Assembly: GCA_002104905.1 (NCBI GenBank) | Contig: MCFE01000177.1 | Location: 1 to 64,000 of the forward strand | Origin: Basidiobolus meristosporus CBS 931.73 | Taxonomy: Eukaryota > Basidiobolomycota > Basidiobolomycetes > Basidiobolales > Basidiobolaceae | Reading direction: 5' to 3' | DNA length: 64,000 nt | Position numbers and translations under genes: made by a program | Notes under the pieces: generated by a model | What the model was told of the DNA's origin: nothing | The model's database searches: none | What the model saw: the letters and a program-made list of their open reading frames with translations, nothing else | Shown here: positions 48,875-59,320 of the stretch, piece after piece | Layout of the letters: every line of letters begins with the position of its first letter | How positions within the stretch are numbered: position 1 is the first letter of the stretch

Positions 48875-51146
48875 GAATCAGCCCACTTTGATTGCTTACC
48901 AACTACTACCTTGGGTATTCCACATATAGTTTGAATCAGAAAAAACTATGGCCTCCGGCTTACAAATCTCTACAAACATGCACACCTGCCCCAATTGACA
49001 TACTTCTATCACCTCAACTTTCCCGCTTTTTAGTGTGATATCTGCAAAGTTGCCATATACCATGTACTGCAGGTAACATACACATCTTGCAAACATATGC
49101 TTAGTTGCCACCACTTCTGCCATGAATACCTCCTAAATATCTGCAAAGAATTTTGCGGTATTTTGCCAATATATTCCTTCTCCCTGCTGGAATCTAGTCC
49201 CCCTCATAGGTGCACTCTGGTTCTTGTTTGTGAGAATTCTGTATTGAATGGTGTAGAAGTTGGTTTGTGACCAAGAGAAATCTTACATACCTTGATAAAG
49301 TTTTCCTGACACAAATTAGTCGCTTGTTGCACTCAACCCAACTTTGCATTACATAACTGATTGCCCATACATTGGAGCTGCTTTGCTTCTTAATGCCATA
49401 GGCATAGGTGTCTCCATATGTAAATCTATCCTCAGTACTTTCCAACTCTTCCTGGCTGTCCTCCATGTGCCAACTCATCACATCCATGACGGACTTCAAG
49501 GTAATATTCTTGATGAGATTGGGATATGGTAATACCTGCAACTTGACTTGACTTCCTATCTCCACACACATCTGCTGCATAGGAAACTCCCAATAGTTGA
49601 AACAAGGCCCAATACTCTCCACACCCCAAGCAGGATGGAGTAGAGAATGGGTACAGTAGTGGCAGAGATCTACACATTCAGCTTTATGTTTGTAGTATGG
49701 CTGCTCAAATCCCATTGCAAACTCCTTGCAAAACAGCTGTAGATGCATCAAGTTGGCATTGGTGATCTGCTTCTGGATAAATATTCCTACAATGTCCACA
49801 TATGACTCCCAATGCTTCCAATGTACTCTTGGTAGGAATGGATTCAGAACACCACTTGAATAAATACATATCCAGTTCATCCAGTCTTTGCAATTGTATT
49901 GTCACAAATGCATATGAATATTAATTGATTGGTGCCTGTGAGAAGTACTTAGGGTGGTGGATACTTTGTAATATCTTGCCAATTTGTTCAAGTTTCTCTA
50001 GTATTGTGAAGGGATCATTTAGCTTGAAATGCCCCTTGTACAACTTTGTCATCAGTATAGGTATGTTGTTGAAAAGCAAATGCATTACTCCCAGTGGAAA
50101 GCTTTTGCTCCTACAGATACCCCCTATCTTAAGTATCTCCAGTTTACAATTGATTCCATATTCTGTCCAATGGCTTATAGCTTGCCAACTTTGCTGCAAT
50201 TGCATGCTGACTCCGGCACATTCTCTCTATGGGAACATGATGTTCTCAGTGTTGATGTTTGGGTAATATTAATAAGTGTGAGTTGTGGAGTAAATCCCCT
50301 GGATCTCACATATTTGAAAGCAATACCATCCATTGTGCCCAGAAAAACCTGCTTTCTTGCTGATGGCTGGTGTATCTCCAATGCAGATGATAACATGAGC
50401 ATTTAAATGACAGCCATTTACTGTTATCCCACTGGAAAGCATACAAAATTTATCTAGTAATGGATACAGGTAGCTATCCAGGTTGGGTAGTGATCTAGGC
50501 CCAGATTCCAGTGAGACTACCATCAAATTCTTGCCCTGACACTGTAAGATGGGTGGCATATTCAGATTGATGAGAATCAGTGGCCAGCAGTATTTGCTGG
50601 TAGACTACATGCTTAATGAGAATCCATCAAGTGCTAAAGCAAAGGCATGGCCATACATACCTTTAAAGTAGGCCTTGCTTCTTAGCTGTTTGTGATGTTT
50701 GCCATCAAATATATCAGATATGTTTGTGCTAGATAGATACTGAGTGTGGTGCTGTATAACTGTGTAATATTTGTTTGACTGCATTAGCTTTTTAGATGGG
50801 GTACTACTGGAATATATCTGGAGTGTGAGCAATGTTTTACCTTGATGGTAGTGGTTTCCAGACAACTTGGGCACATTGCAATGGAATCAATTTTGGATAT
50901 GAATGCCATGCAACTGTTAACACATGCAGGAATCAGGCCAGTCTGTGGATCATATGTTGCCAGCCACATGATGGCTGTCCACCTGTACCATGTACATGGT
51001 GAGTTGCATCCTGGAATGATATTGGCAAGAAGTAGAAATAAATTCTCAAAGCCCCCATTGCTGATATTAGTGGAAATGTGCCACTTCTCTAGCCACAACA
51101 ATACATCATTCACCAGTGGATGAATTACTGGGCTCCTTAGCTCCAT
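48875..51146 (-). pseudogene. CACTA/EnSpm-type (tnp2) transposase, decayed
   Basis: Reading leftward on the minus strand, successive frames follow the order of tnp2-family transposases. 50784-51146 has CVNSCMAFISKID and MCPSC (the Cys-rich start). 50605-50874 has FKGMYGHAFALALDGFS. 50269-50559 has SLPNLDSYLYPLLDKF, then HVIICIGDTPAISKKAGFSG and NGWYCFQICEIQGI. 49921-50205 has ICRSKSFPLGVMHLLFNNI. 49194-49880 has the LLHPAWGVESIGPCFNYWEF region, and 48896-49123 is the C-terminus. These match the conserved phrases of the family (DIPA-SK, GHNG, C--C-I-G, S-P-D-MHLLFEN, GP---W-F-MER). Frameshifts and stops between blocks show that it is not intact. Relics of the same family lie at 43590-44221 and 31651-31866. 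No CACTA-type termini were identified with confidence. Confidence 0.75.
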
Positions 51147-52112
51147 AAAGTATCCTTGTCATTTGTTTCAATGGGTGTTGTCTCATTGCATATTGCGATT
51201 TGACCAGGCTCATGCATGCTACTGTTGTTAGGTGAGATAGTCTCACAATCCATCAGTTAACCTTCTTTGTCAGAGCTATCACTCTGCATGCCATATTCAG
51301 AAGGCTGAGGTGAGCCTAACGGCATTACAAACTCACCCAACTCAGTTTGCACAAGGTGACAAAGACAGCCAGGTGCAAATATAAAAGTATCACCTACCTG
51401 GCAAGATGCTGGTAAAGTTGCCTGGTTCCCAGCCAAGCCCCACTGCTGACAGTCACAGAAGAGCAGTTGGACAACAGCTTGCTTTGACATCCAGTGCAAC
51501 AAGCAGGGCTACATCCAAAAAAGACCATGTTGACAGTGTGCCCACTGAAGGTAATAATATGGACTCCTCAGGCTCTCAGTCAAGTAGGCAGTTGAGAACC
51601 TCTGTGGAGCCACAAGCTGACTGTTATGCTCAGGCAGAGGCAAATGTAGTCAAGTAGTACCCTCAGTTGAAGACCAGCAAGTAGCTGTTGTAGCATCACC
51701 ACTACCCATATTAGCAAGTATGTTGTCAGCTCATACCAAAGCTTTAATAAAGCAATTAGGTGCAGTAGCTGATAGGATAAATGTAATGTCCCAGAGATAT
51801 CAGGAAATTGTCCAGAAGCAGGGTGAGCAGATAGTACATGTAGAGCAATCATTATCCCAGGTAGAGAAAGCAGTATGTTTGCTGCAAAGAAGGGACTCAA
51901 GTAGCTCAATGTCAGAGACAAGTATTGAGCCATTTTCTAATAGAACAGCAGAGGAACACTGTACAGTCTTTGCAGCATAACAACAGTGCCCAAAGAAAAA
52001 CCTATCACTGTGTGGTAGGGAGACAATGTGGTGTTTGTGCCAAAGCCTAAAAATCAAAAGACATTGAAGATACGTAAAGCCATCAAGTACAATAATGAAC
52101 AGTGAGCTAATA

Positions 52113-52843
52113 GACTTGTTCCGTTGGATAGTGCCACATTGAGCCATGAGTGCCAAATGATGCCATGGTGTGCCAGAGAGGTAAAGTGAGCCTATACTTG
52201 GCCACAGAGTGTGAAACATAGCTCTGCATCTTCATGTAAAGCAGCCCCTGTGCTTCACCCATTATGCAGGAGAAAATCCATTTTTTGACCTTTTTTTGTG
52301 GATCAATGTAGCTCAGGATGTGTAAGAGCACAGGAGAACTGAAGATATGCATCTGGTACTCAATACCCATGGCACTCTGAATCTAGCTCCTGTAGCTTGT
52401 ATCATGTCACAAAAATGAATGGCACTATCTTGGTCCACTGGTACTATCTGGCACTATAATTAAATAGTAGACCTAAAGTAAGAGCTATACAAAGCACTTA
52501 TAGTGCCAGATATTACCAGTGGACCAAGATAGTGCCATTCATTTTTGTGACATGATACAAGCTACAGGAGCTAGATTCAGAGTGCTATGGGTATTGAGTA
52601 CCAGATGCATATCTCCAATCTGCTTGTGCTCTAATACATCCTGCACAACATTGATCCAAAAAAAAAGGTCAAAAAATAGATTTTCTCCAACACAATAGGT
52701 GAAACACAGGGGCTGCTTTGCATGAAGATGCAGAGCTATGTTTCACACTCTGTGGCCAGGTAGAGGCTCACTCGGCCTCTCTGGCGCACTATGGCATCAT
52801 TTGGCACTCATGGCTCAATGTGGCACTATCCAACAAAACAATT
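52113..52843. mobile_element. Foldback element, copy B, with target duplication
   Basis: About 731 bp of two inverted arms joined near 52475. Ends: GACTTGTTCCGTTGGATAGT on the left and ACTATCCAACAAAACAATT on the right. The host sequence CTAATA is found immediately outside both ends (52107-52112 and 52844-52849). Allowing mismatches, the repeat can be extended to 9 bp (CTAATAGAC versus CTAATATTC), the size made by Mutator-like transposases. There is no coding capacity of its own. It is inserted in the retroelement ORF at 51290-53861. Confidence 0.78.
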
Positions 52844-53091
52844 CTAATATTCAAGAGGCTGCCAGAAGTCTAGCATGCCATCACCTTAAGGATGGCATAC
52901 CTTGGGATCATCAGGAATTCAAGGCCAAGTAGAATGCACTTGACTTGTTCCATGAGCATTATCCTGGAATCAAGCAGAAAAACAGATTTTGGGCCAGCAT
53001 TTGTATGCTAAGAAAGTATCCTAAGAATAGCAGAAACTATCAAAGGCAGAAGAACTAGGGTACCATGGCTAAAAACCAGCAGCTTCCTCAA

Positions 53092-53480
53092 GAGCCAGTT
53101 ACAAGCAGGGCTGAAAGCTCCAGACAAGCATCAAACAGACATCAGGTGGCTGGAAGAGTGCCAATTAGGGACAAGTAGGCAGACATGAATGCACCAGCAC
53201 AACATTTATCAAGGAGAAAGTGTTGTACCACTCAAGAAGCACTTGGTCAAAGTAGCAGTGAAGGACCTGACAGTAGTAAATACTAGCGGCTTTTCCAGGA
53301 GCCCATCAATACTACGCTTGAAAGCTCAGAACAAGCAGGAAAGAAATGTCAGGTTGCCAGAAGAGTGCCAGCAAACAATAAGCAGGCTGAAACAAATGCA
53401 TCAGAGCAGCATTTATCAAAGAGAAAACATAGTTTGTTACAAGAAGCACTGAGACAAAGTAGCAGTGGAAGACCTGGAAA
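53092..53480 (+). repeat. Tandem duplication of about 205 bp inside the retroelement ORF
   Basis: Two consecutive units, starting near 53092 and 53298, are visibly related. Each reads ...GAAAGCTC, AGACAAGCA or AACAAGCAG, then a CAGGTTGCCAGAAGAGTGCCA-like phrase, an ATGCA-AGCA segment and AAGAAGCAC. In one frame both encode an ESS-QA...VA-RVP...QHLS-RK...QEAL-QSSS pattern. The units have diverged and carry stops. Confidence 0.5.
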
Positions 53481-53861
53481 AGGTAAAGGGAAAATGTCTA
53501 CCCAAGCCTGAGACAGGGAAGCATACAACAAAAATGCAATCCTTGCCAATCAATGCTGCAAGCCCAGAACAGACTAAATCCAGTCATACCCTAAAAGAAT
53601 GACTAATAAGAAAATAGCTATTTTCACAAGAGTTGGAAGAGCAGCCAGTTGAGCTACACTTCAGCAAGGTAAATGAGTTTGCAGAAAAATGAAAATTGCC
53701 TGCCACAGCCTCCACACCCACCATTGCTGGCAGATTGGAGATTCCACCAACAGACAAGGCTACAATATCAAGAACTTGAAAGACTATCACAGTGCCTTCA
53801 ATGGAATTTCAAAACATTGATAGGCATACTAAGAGGTTGCAGCACTACTTCAAGAGCAGTG

Positions 53862-53899
53862 CTGATCTAACTTAAACATTCAAGCAGCATATCATAACA
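53862..53899 (+). repeat. 38-bp tip of a gypsy LTR
   Basis: Matches the last 38 bp of the gypsy LTR (59222-59259), from CTGATCTAACTTAAACATT to the terminal CATAACA, at 36 of 38 positions. The remaining ~330 bp of the LTR are absent to its left. It marks a former insertion or recombination point at the end of the retroelement ORF. Confidence 0.55.
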
Positions 53900-54384
53900 A
53901 TAAAGCCATTGAGTTCCCACCAAAGTTGTGGAACCAGAGCAATGCAGCAGAAATACTTATTGAGTTGTGCATTTTAATGCAGCTACATATTGAGCGTAGG
54001 GTTTAGGGACTTGTATTAGTCAATACAACTGGCAATTGAGGTACAGCTGAAATCTCAATAGAAGTCAATCAATTTGTACACATGAAAAGTAATTTAAATG
54101 GTTGAGTCAGAAAGTTAGAGTGTCTGGCATCAGAAAGTGAGCAAACTGGCAGGGAGCCAATCAAAAGCCACTTATAAATTGTTGTGATAAAAAACTTTGA
54201 CTAAGTTTTTTGTGAAATATGGGGTGCAATTATTTTTCAATGGTCTCTGGACAATGTCCTGACAGGATCAGTACCTATTAGTCACAGAACTTTGAGTTTG
54301 TGATGGCCTTTTGATGGGATCATTACAATGATATTTCATAGGATTGGATGCTTTGCTTCTTTGGCCTTTGGTATTGTGAGATGC
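53900..54384. other. Repeat-block DNA, no gene recognised
   Basis: CpG-poor sequence with stops in all frames. It sits between a fragment of gypsy LTR and the TGTCACAC LTR-like segment. It is probably the decayed 3' part of the retroelement whose ORF lies upstream. Confidence 0.35.
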
Positions 54385-54590
54385 TGTCACACCATATCAT
54401 ATTTCATGTGGTCATTACATCATCAAGTGATCTGTAAAGCTGTTCCAAGTGATTAGCCATTTTAGATTAATCCAGCCACTTAGCAGTGGTCAAGACATCA
54501 GCTGAATGATTATGCAACTTTCACTTACACTATTCACCTATAAGCACACATGTTGATTCTAATTAATCCAGCCTCTTAGCACTTACTAGT
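54385..54590 (+). repeat. LTR-like segment, second copy
   Basis: Starts TGTCACACCATATCATATTT and matches 20374-20600 in order (ATGTGG-CATTACAT, GTGATTAG-CAT, CAGCTGA-TgATGCAA, TTTCACTTA). It lies downstream of the gag-like ORF, whereas the other copy lies upstream of its ORF start, so it is read as a 3' LTR. It is cut on the right by the truncated gypsy element. Confidence 0.45.
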
Positions 54591-54599
54591 TCATCAGTA

Positions 54600-57364
54600 T
54601 CCATATTGTTTTTCCCAACACAACTGTTGATTTTCAAATTAAATTACTGAATGTATTCACTCCATCTTGTTATTCTGTTTGATAGTGCCTTCTATGTACC
54701 AACATACCTGGGTAAGGATTGATTTGTTCCCACAGTGCACTTGACTGCATCAACATAGCATTGCTGTGTCTGCAAGCAGCATATTATGGCAAGTATCTCC
54801 TTCTCATGTACTGGATAGTTGTGTTCTGCTGAGCTCAGCTTCTTGGATCCAAAAGCAACTGCATATTCTTTTGCCTCATGCTCTTGGCTCAGTACTCCAC
54901 CAATTGCATAATCTAAAGCACCTATGCAGAGAGTGCTCTTTTGTGAAGTCAGGTATTCTTAAGCTTGGCAGCTTAGCAAGTTCATAATTGGATGTCTGAA
55001 AGGCAGTCTCACAGTCTATCTCTCAAATTCAAGAAGTTGTCTTTCTTGAGGATATCAGTCAAAGGGGCTGCAATACTTTCTGGTCTTACCCTAATCTGGT
55101 TGTATCCTGACATGAAGTCAATCATGACAAACATTGTTGGTCCAATGGCTGATATATCCAAGGTATAGGGTATTTAATCTTCACAATGCTGAGTTAAGGG
55201 CTCTGATGTCAATGCTAATCCTAAGTACTTGATCCTTCTTTTTTGCAAAAGCACTGTTGCTTGCCAAGCTGACTCTCTGCACCTGAAGTATCTTTGCTTC
55301 AATAGCTGATCAGTTTGTCTCTTCATCTCTTCTGATTTCAATGGATTCATCCTACATGGTTTCTTGCTCACTGGTGGGCCATCTCCTATGTGAATAGAAT
55401 GACCCACATCTCTGACTAATAGTAGATCTACAAGTTCTTCTGGAAAAACATCTGAATATTCCGTCAGAAGAGTCAGGACTTCCCTGGGGAGCTGGAGTAA
55501 AGGAATCATCCTGTAATACTTGTATAAGAAACATTTAGGTACCTTTCCTAAGTGCGCTACAGAACTCCGTCCTGTTAGCTTCACTTGTGTCTATCCAAAT
55601 GAAGTTGACCAAATTGAAATCCACTCTGGCAAGTAGTAGCTCATAGCTCTGGTTATTTTTTAGGATCTGGGTGACATGGGTTTGTCAGTCAATTGCTGGA
55701 TTATGGATAAATTGCTATGTTTTTCCAAGTACCAGGTCAACTATGCAATTTGCAAATATATAAGCCTGTGGGTCTTCTTCATAGCCATTGATCTTTATTC
55801 CCACTGGCTGAGTAATATAGCTGACTATATGCACATTCCCTTCAGCACCTGAAACTGAAGTTGATTTGGTAAGTTCCAAGTTGATTGCAGCTTTCAAGGT
55901 AAATTGCTCTGTCAAGTGCTTGTGTGATGCCCCTGAGTCAATCATGATCATGGCGGCTACTCAATTGAATACTCCATTCAAATATCATAGTTTTCTTGCA
56001 CATGAGGCATCTAGGCTAAGTATTCTTCTCTCATATGAAAGGTAAATTTTATGTCTTTTTTGGCTTCATCCTCCATGTTGCTATCAATATGTTTGAAGGT
56101 TCTAGTTGACTTGTGTCTGCTACTTCTCTTAGGGCAGTTTTTTAATATGTGCCCATGCCGGAGGCAACTGAAACAAAGTCCTCTCTTGTTATATTCTTCT
56201 AATCTGGAATTCCTCTGCATAGCATCAATTTTTATTGGCATTGCTTCTGATTGTCTCCTTTCAGAGCAATTGTAGCTTATCTGACTAGTCACTGCAGGCA
56301 TTCCAACTCTACACATGCCTGCATAACAGTTGATGGTAGTCCTCTTAACTCCTTCAATGGTCTGAGGGCTCTGTTAACTCACTTCCTTGCAAGTCCATGG
56401 TTTCAACCCATTAATAAAGTATTCAACTTGATCAAGGGAGTCCATTCCTTCAGTCTGTCCAATTAGCCATCTAAACTCATATATACACTCCTGAAGCATT
56501 CCTTCCTGTCAGAGTGTCTTTAGCTTCCACCTTAGTAGTGGCTGCTGGTGTGAAGGTTCAAAAGCATTCTGAATTTCCAACACAAACTCATCCAGGTAGA
56601 GATAGTATAGCATTTCATCAAGGTAGCTGACCTGATCTTGATGTGATACCAATGTAAAGCTGCATCTGCTAAACAGGAAGCTGCATAATGTAACTTTCAT
56701 TCAAAGTCAAATCCTTGAGCCTTGAAAGCTTCTTCAATCTGAAAGAGCAATGTTCATTGGTTTTCACTGACTCTTCTATGGTGCCAGTTGACCTTAACAC
56801 TAAAATTGCTCTTCACAGGGCTCTGCTGATCCTGGGCCATGGTTGCCATTCTTTTTTGCTGCTGACTCAGGATCTGAAGTAGCTGTTTCAGTGGGGCCAG
56901 GTTTTGCTGCAGAGCATTATTCCATTCTTATTTTCTGACATCTTGAGGGGGCTTCTTTGTCCTTCAGGAGGGAGATCTCTAGTTAGCACTGCCACCAATG
57001 TTACAAGTCTTGATATAAGAGTTGTAGAGGAATAGGGAGTTCAGCTAAGATTGTACTCACTAAAACTTGAACCAAACATATTGAGATTCCAGCAGCTGCT
57101 TATATATCTTTTGCCTGATCAGTTGCTGACTAATTGTATTCCCTAATATAGATTATGGCAGATAACTCATTTAATTGCATCATCATCACCTTATAAGATC
57201 CTACTTATTACATCTATCACTGTTCAATAAGGATATGCAAATTCATCTGTTGACTTTTACTACCAACTTGCCAGATGACACTAATTCACTGATAGACAAA
57301 GCATAAAGCTAATTGATATGACTAAAACTGATATAATGAAGCATCCAGGCAGAAGATAATAACA
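54600..57364 (-). mobile_element. Ty3/gypsy retrotransposon, 5' part, internally deleted
   Basis: Reads leftward. The 5' LTR is 56999-57364 (366 bp, TGTTA...TAACA, closely related to the 367-bp LTRs at 58893 and 63411). Then come a TGGTGGCAG primer-binding-like site, gag (about 56320-56960), an intact CCHC knuckle (CFSCLRHGHILKNC, frame 56011-56316), and protease (55715-55951, MIDSGASHKHL). The start of RT (55174-55584) follows, then RNase H text to about 54600. At about 55078 the sequence jumps from the RT start to the RNase H side. The YLDD-containing RT core (equivalent to about 61075-61510) is missing. Integrase and 3' LTR are absent. It is a non-autonomous, decayed relative of the complete element. 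Confidence 0.75.
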
Positions 57365-58109
57365 GGTATTTATCTGCAGTTTTTTCTTTTAGTTTTATAT
57401 GCTTTTTTGATAATCAGCTGATTACCAAGCTTGGTATAATTGATAGTTAATCTTGTCTCTATTGAGAAAATACATCTTGTGCTGAGCCCCATAACCAGCA
57501 TCTGAAGTATTGAGAGATGTCTTTTAATGAAACATAGAATTCAACTGAGATTATTATGATATTCAGATTGCCTTTTCTCAGTTTTTTTTATGATGTCTCT
57601 ACATAATAATTCAAATGCTATCTGGTAGGATATCAATGAAAAGTCATCATATCACTGCATATATTGCAATCTTCTGCTCTTTAAGGCACTATGAGTAGTA
57701 CACTAACAAGTTTGGGGAGCTCAGGGGATTTATGCCATGAGCTATTGCAATTTAAGAAGTGTTTTAGTTATCAAGAGCATATCATGAAATAATGATAGTA
57801 GCTTAACTATCATTTATTCATAAAGAAGCTCAGTCTGTATACCTTTCTGGCAGTTGTACAACTGTAACATTAAGGATAGTTCTAACCGTCCAGGAGCATT
57901 CTGTAACAGATTAAGGGTTAGTGCCTAACATTTGGCAAAGGTGCTAATTTGATGTTGACTGAAGAGGAATAGTCATAGCATCATAGATCCAAGAGAAGTG
58001 GCAAAGTCAGGGGTGTACATTAGTCCTACAGTCACCAACCTAGTCCAGAATTGCTAAGTAAGTTTTGATCTACTGAACAATACCAAATAGTTAGCTATTT
58101 TGACACTCC
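57365..58109. other. Repeat-block DNA, no gene recognised
   Basis: No coding signal. CpG-poor sequence between the truncated gypsy LTR and the copia RT/RNase H remnant. It probably is the 3' end of that copia element, but no LTR could be recognised. Confidence 0.35.
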
Positions 58110-58892
58110 CCAAAACTAAACAATTTCTTAATTTGATTTCTCTCTGAGTCTCCAAACTGTAGCCTAGCTACTGGTTTTGTCAATATATTGCCACCATTTT
58201 GTCAGTTGGGGAGTAAACTAGCTCTACCAAGTTATTTCCCGCAAATACCCTCACAAAGTAGTGTTGTATAGCTATGTTCTTAGTACTGGCATGATTAGTT
58301 GGATTCTTAGCTAATAATACACAACTTTGATTTTACATGCAAATACATGTTGTTTCAAATGAGTTAAGCTCTTAGTCTTTAAAGCATTATTGGGACCATA
58401 TAGCCTCCTTAGTTGCTTGACAAGCAGCCATATATTCAGCTTCAGCTGTAGTGAGGGCCTCAGCTTGTTGTTTGTTACAATATCAAGTAGTAGCTGCACC
58501 AGCATATAGAGATACCAACCCAGTGGAAGAGCACCTGCTGGTCTAAGCCCTACCCAAAGTTGAATGACTACAGTCATTAAAACTACACCTATGAGCTGCT
58601 CTACAGTATTATGGAGCCATATCAATCTTGACATGTTAATACCAATAGGTATATAGGGTTTCCAACCATTGACTGGTAGGGAATGTCTTGGTCCATATTT
58701 GAGCTGTTTTCAGAGCAAACTGGCAGAGAGATATTTAATATGAATTTATTATCAATGGTGGTTGCTGCAGGCTTACAACTTTCCATTTGGAAGAAATTTA
58801 AGAATGTCCCTGATGTACTTTGACTACTTCAGAACAGTTTTCTGTGTAGGTCTGTCAGATCTGACTTCAATTCCAAGATAACAGCTCAATCA
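58110..58892 (-). pseudogene. Copia RT end and RNase H, interrupted by gypsy element (3' piece)
   Basis: On the minus strand, text from the right edge reads CYLGIEVRSDRPTQKTVLK, the RT passage that follows the YVDD block. Later comes KQQAEALTTAEAEYMAACQ, the classic end of copia RNase H. Frameshifts and stops are frequent. The other half of the same gene continues at 63778-64000, across the inserted gypsy element. It is therefore an older insertion than the gypsy element. Confidence 0.7.
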
Positions 58893-59259
58893 TGTTACAA
58901 GTCTTGGTATAATAGTTATAGAGGAATAGGGAGTTTAGCTAGTGTTGTATTCACTAAAACTTGAACTGATCTTTATTGAGGTTCCAGCAGCTCCTTATAT
59001 TCATTTTGTCAGATCAATTGCTGACTGATTGTATTTCCTAATGTAGGTTGTGGCTGATGACTCATTTGATTGCATCATCATCACCCAATGAGATCCTACT
59101 TAATATACCTATTTCTGTCTGATAAGGATCTGCTGATTCATTTGCTGACTAATGCTACTAATTTGATAGATAATACTGATATATTGATAACCTAAACATA
59201 TGCTAATTGATTTGACTAAAACTGATCTAACTTAAACATTCAAGCAGCAGTTCATAACA
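58893..59259 (-). repeat. 3' LTR of the gypsy element
   Basis: 367 bp, TGTTACAAGTC to TTCATAACA on the plus strand. On the coding (minus) strand the A/G run AATAGGGGAGAA touches its border at 59260-59271 and is a good polypurine tract for plus-strand priming. The sequence matches the right LTR along its whole length with scattered differences. Confidence 0.85.
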
Positions 59260-59320
59260 TTCTCCCCTATTAAGGTTGAGAGGGTTCTCCTGAATCTCTT
59301 TTCTTGTGATACCAATATCT

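Larger units (their letters stand above)
51290..53861 (+). pseudogene. Unidentified retroelement gag-like ORF, split by a foldback insertion
   Basis: Plus-strand frames 51406-51657 and 51720-51980, the latter with a coiled-coil-like stretch (RINVMSQRYQEIVQKQGEQI), are followed by a basic segment near 52040. The foldback element at 52113-52843 interrupts it. Coding resumes at about 52850 with IQEAARSLACHHLKDGIPWD and ends in Gln/Ser/Lys-rich text. A homologous start lies at 20933-21300, downstream of an LTR-like segment, so it is probably the gag of an LTR or DIRS-type element. I recognise no enzyme domain. Stops are frequent. Confidence 0.5.
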
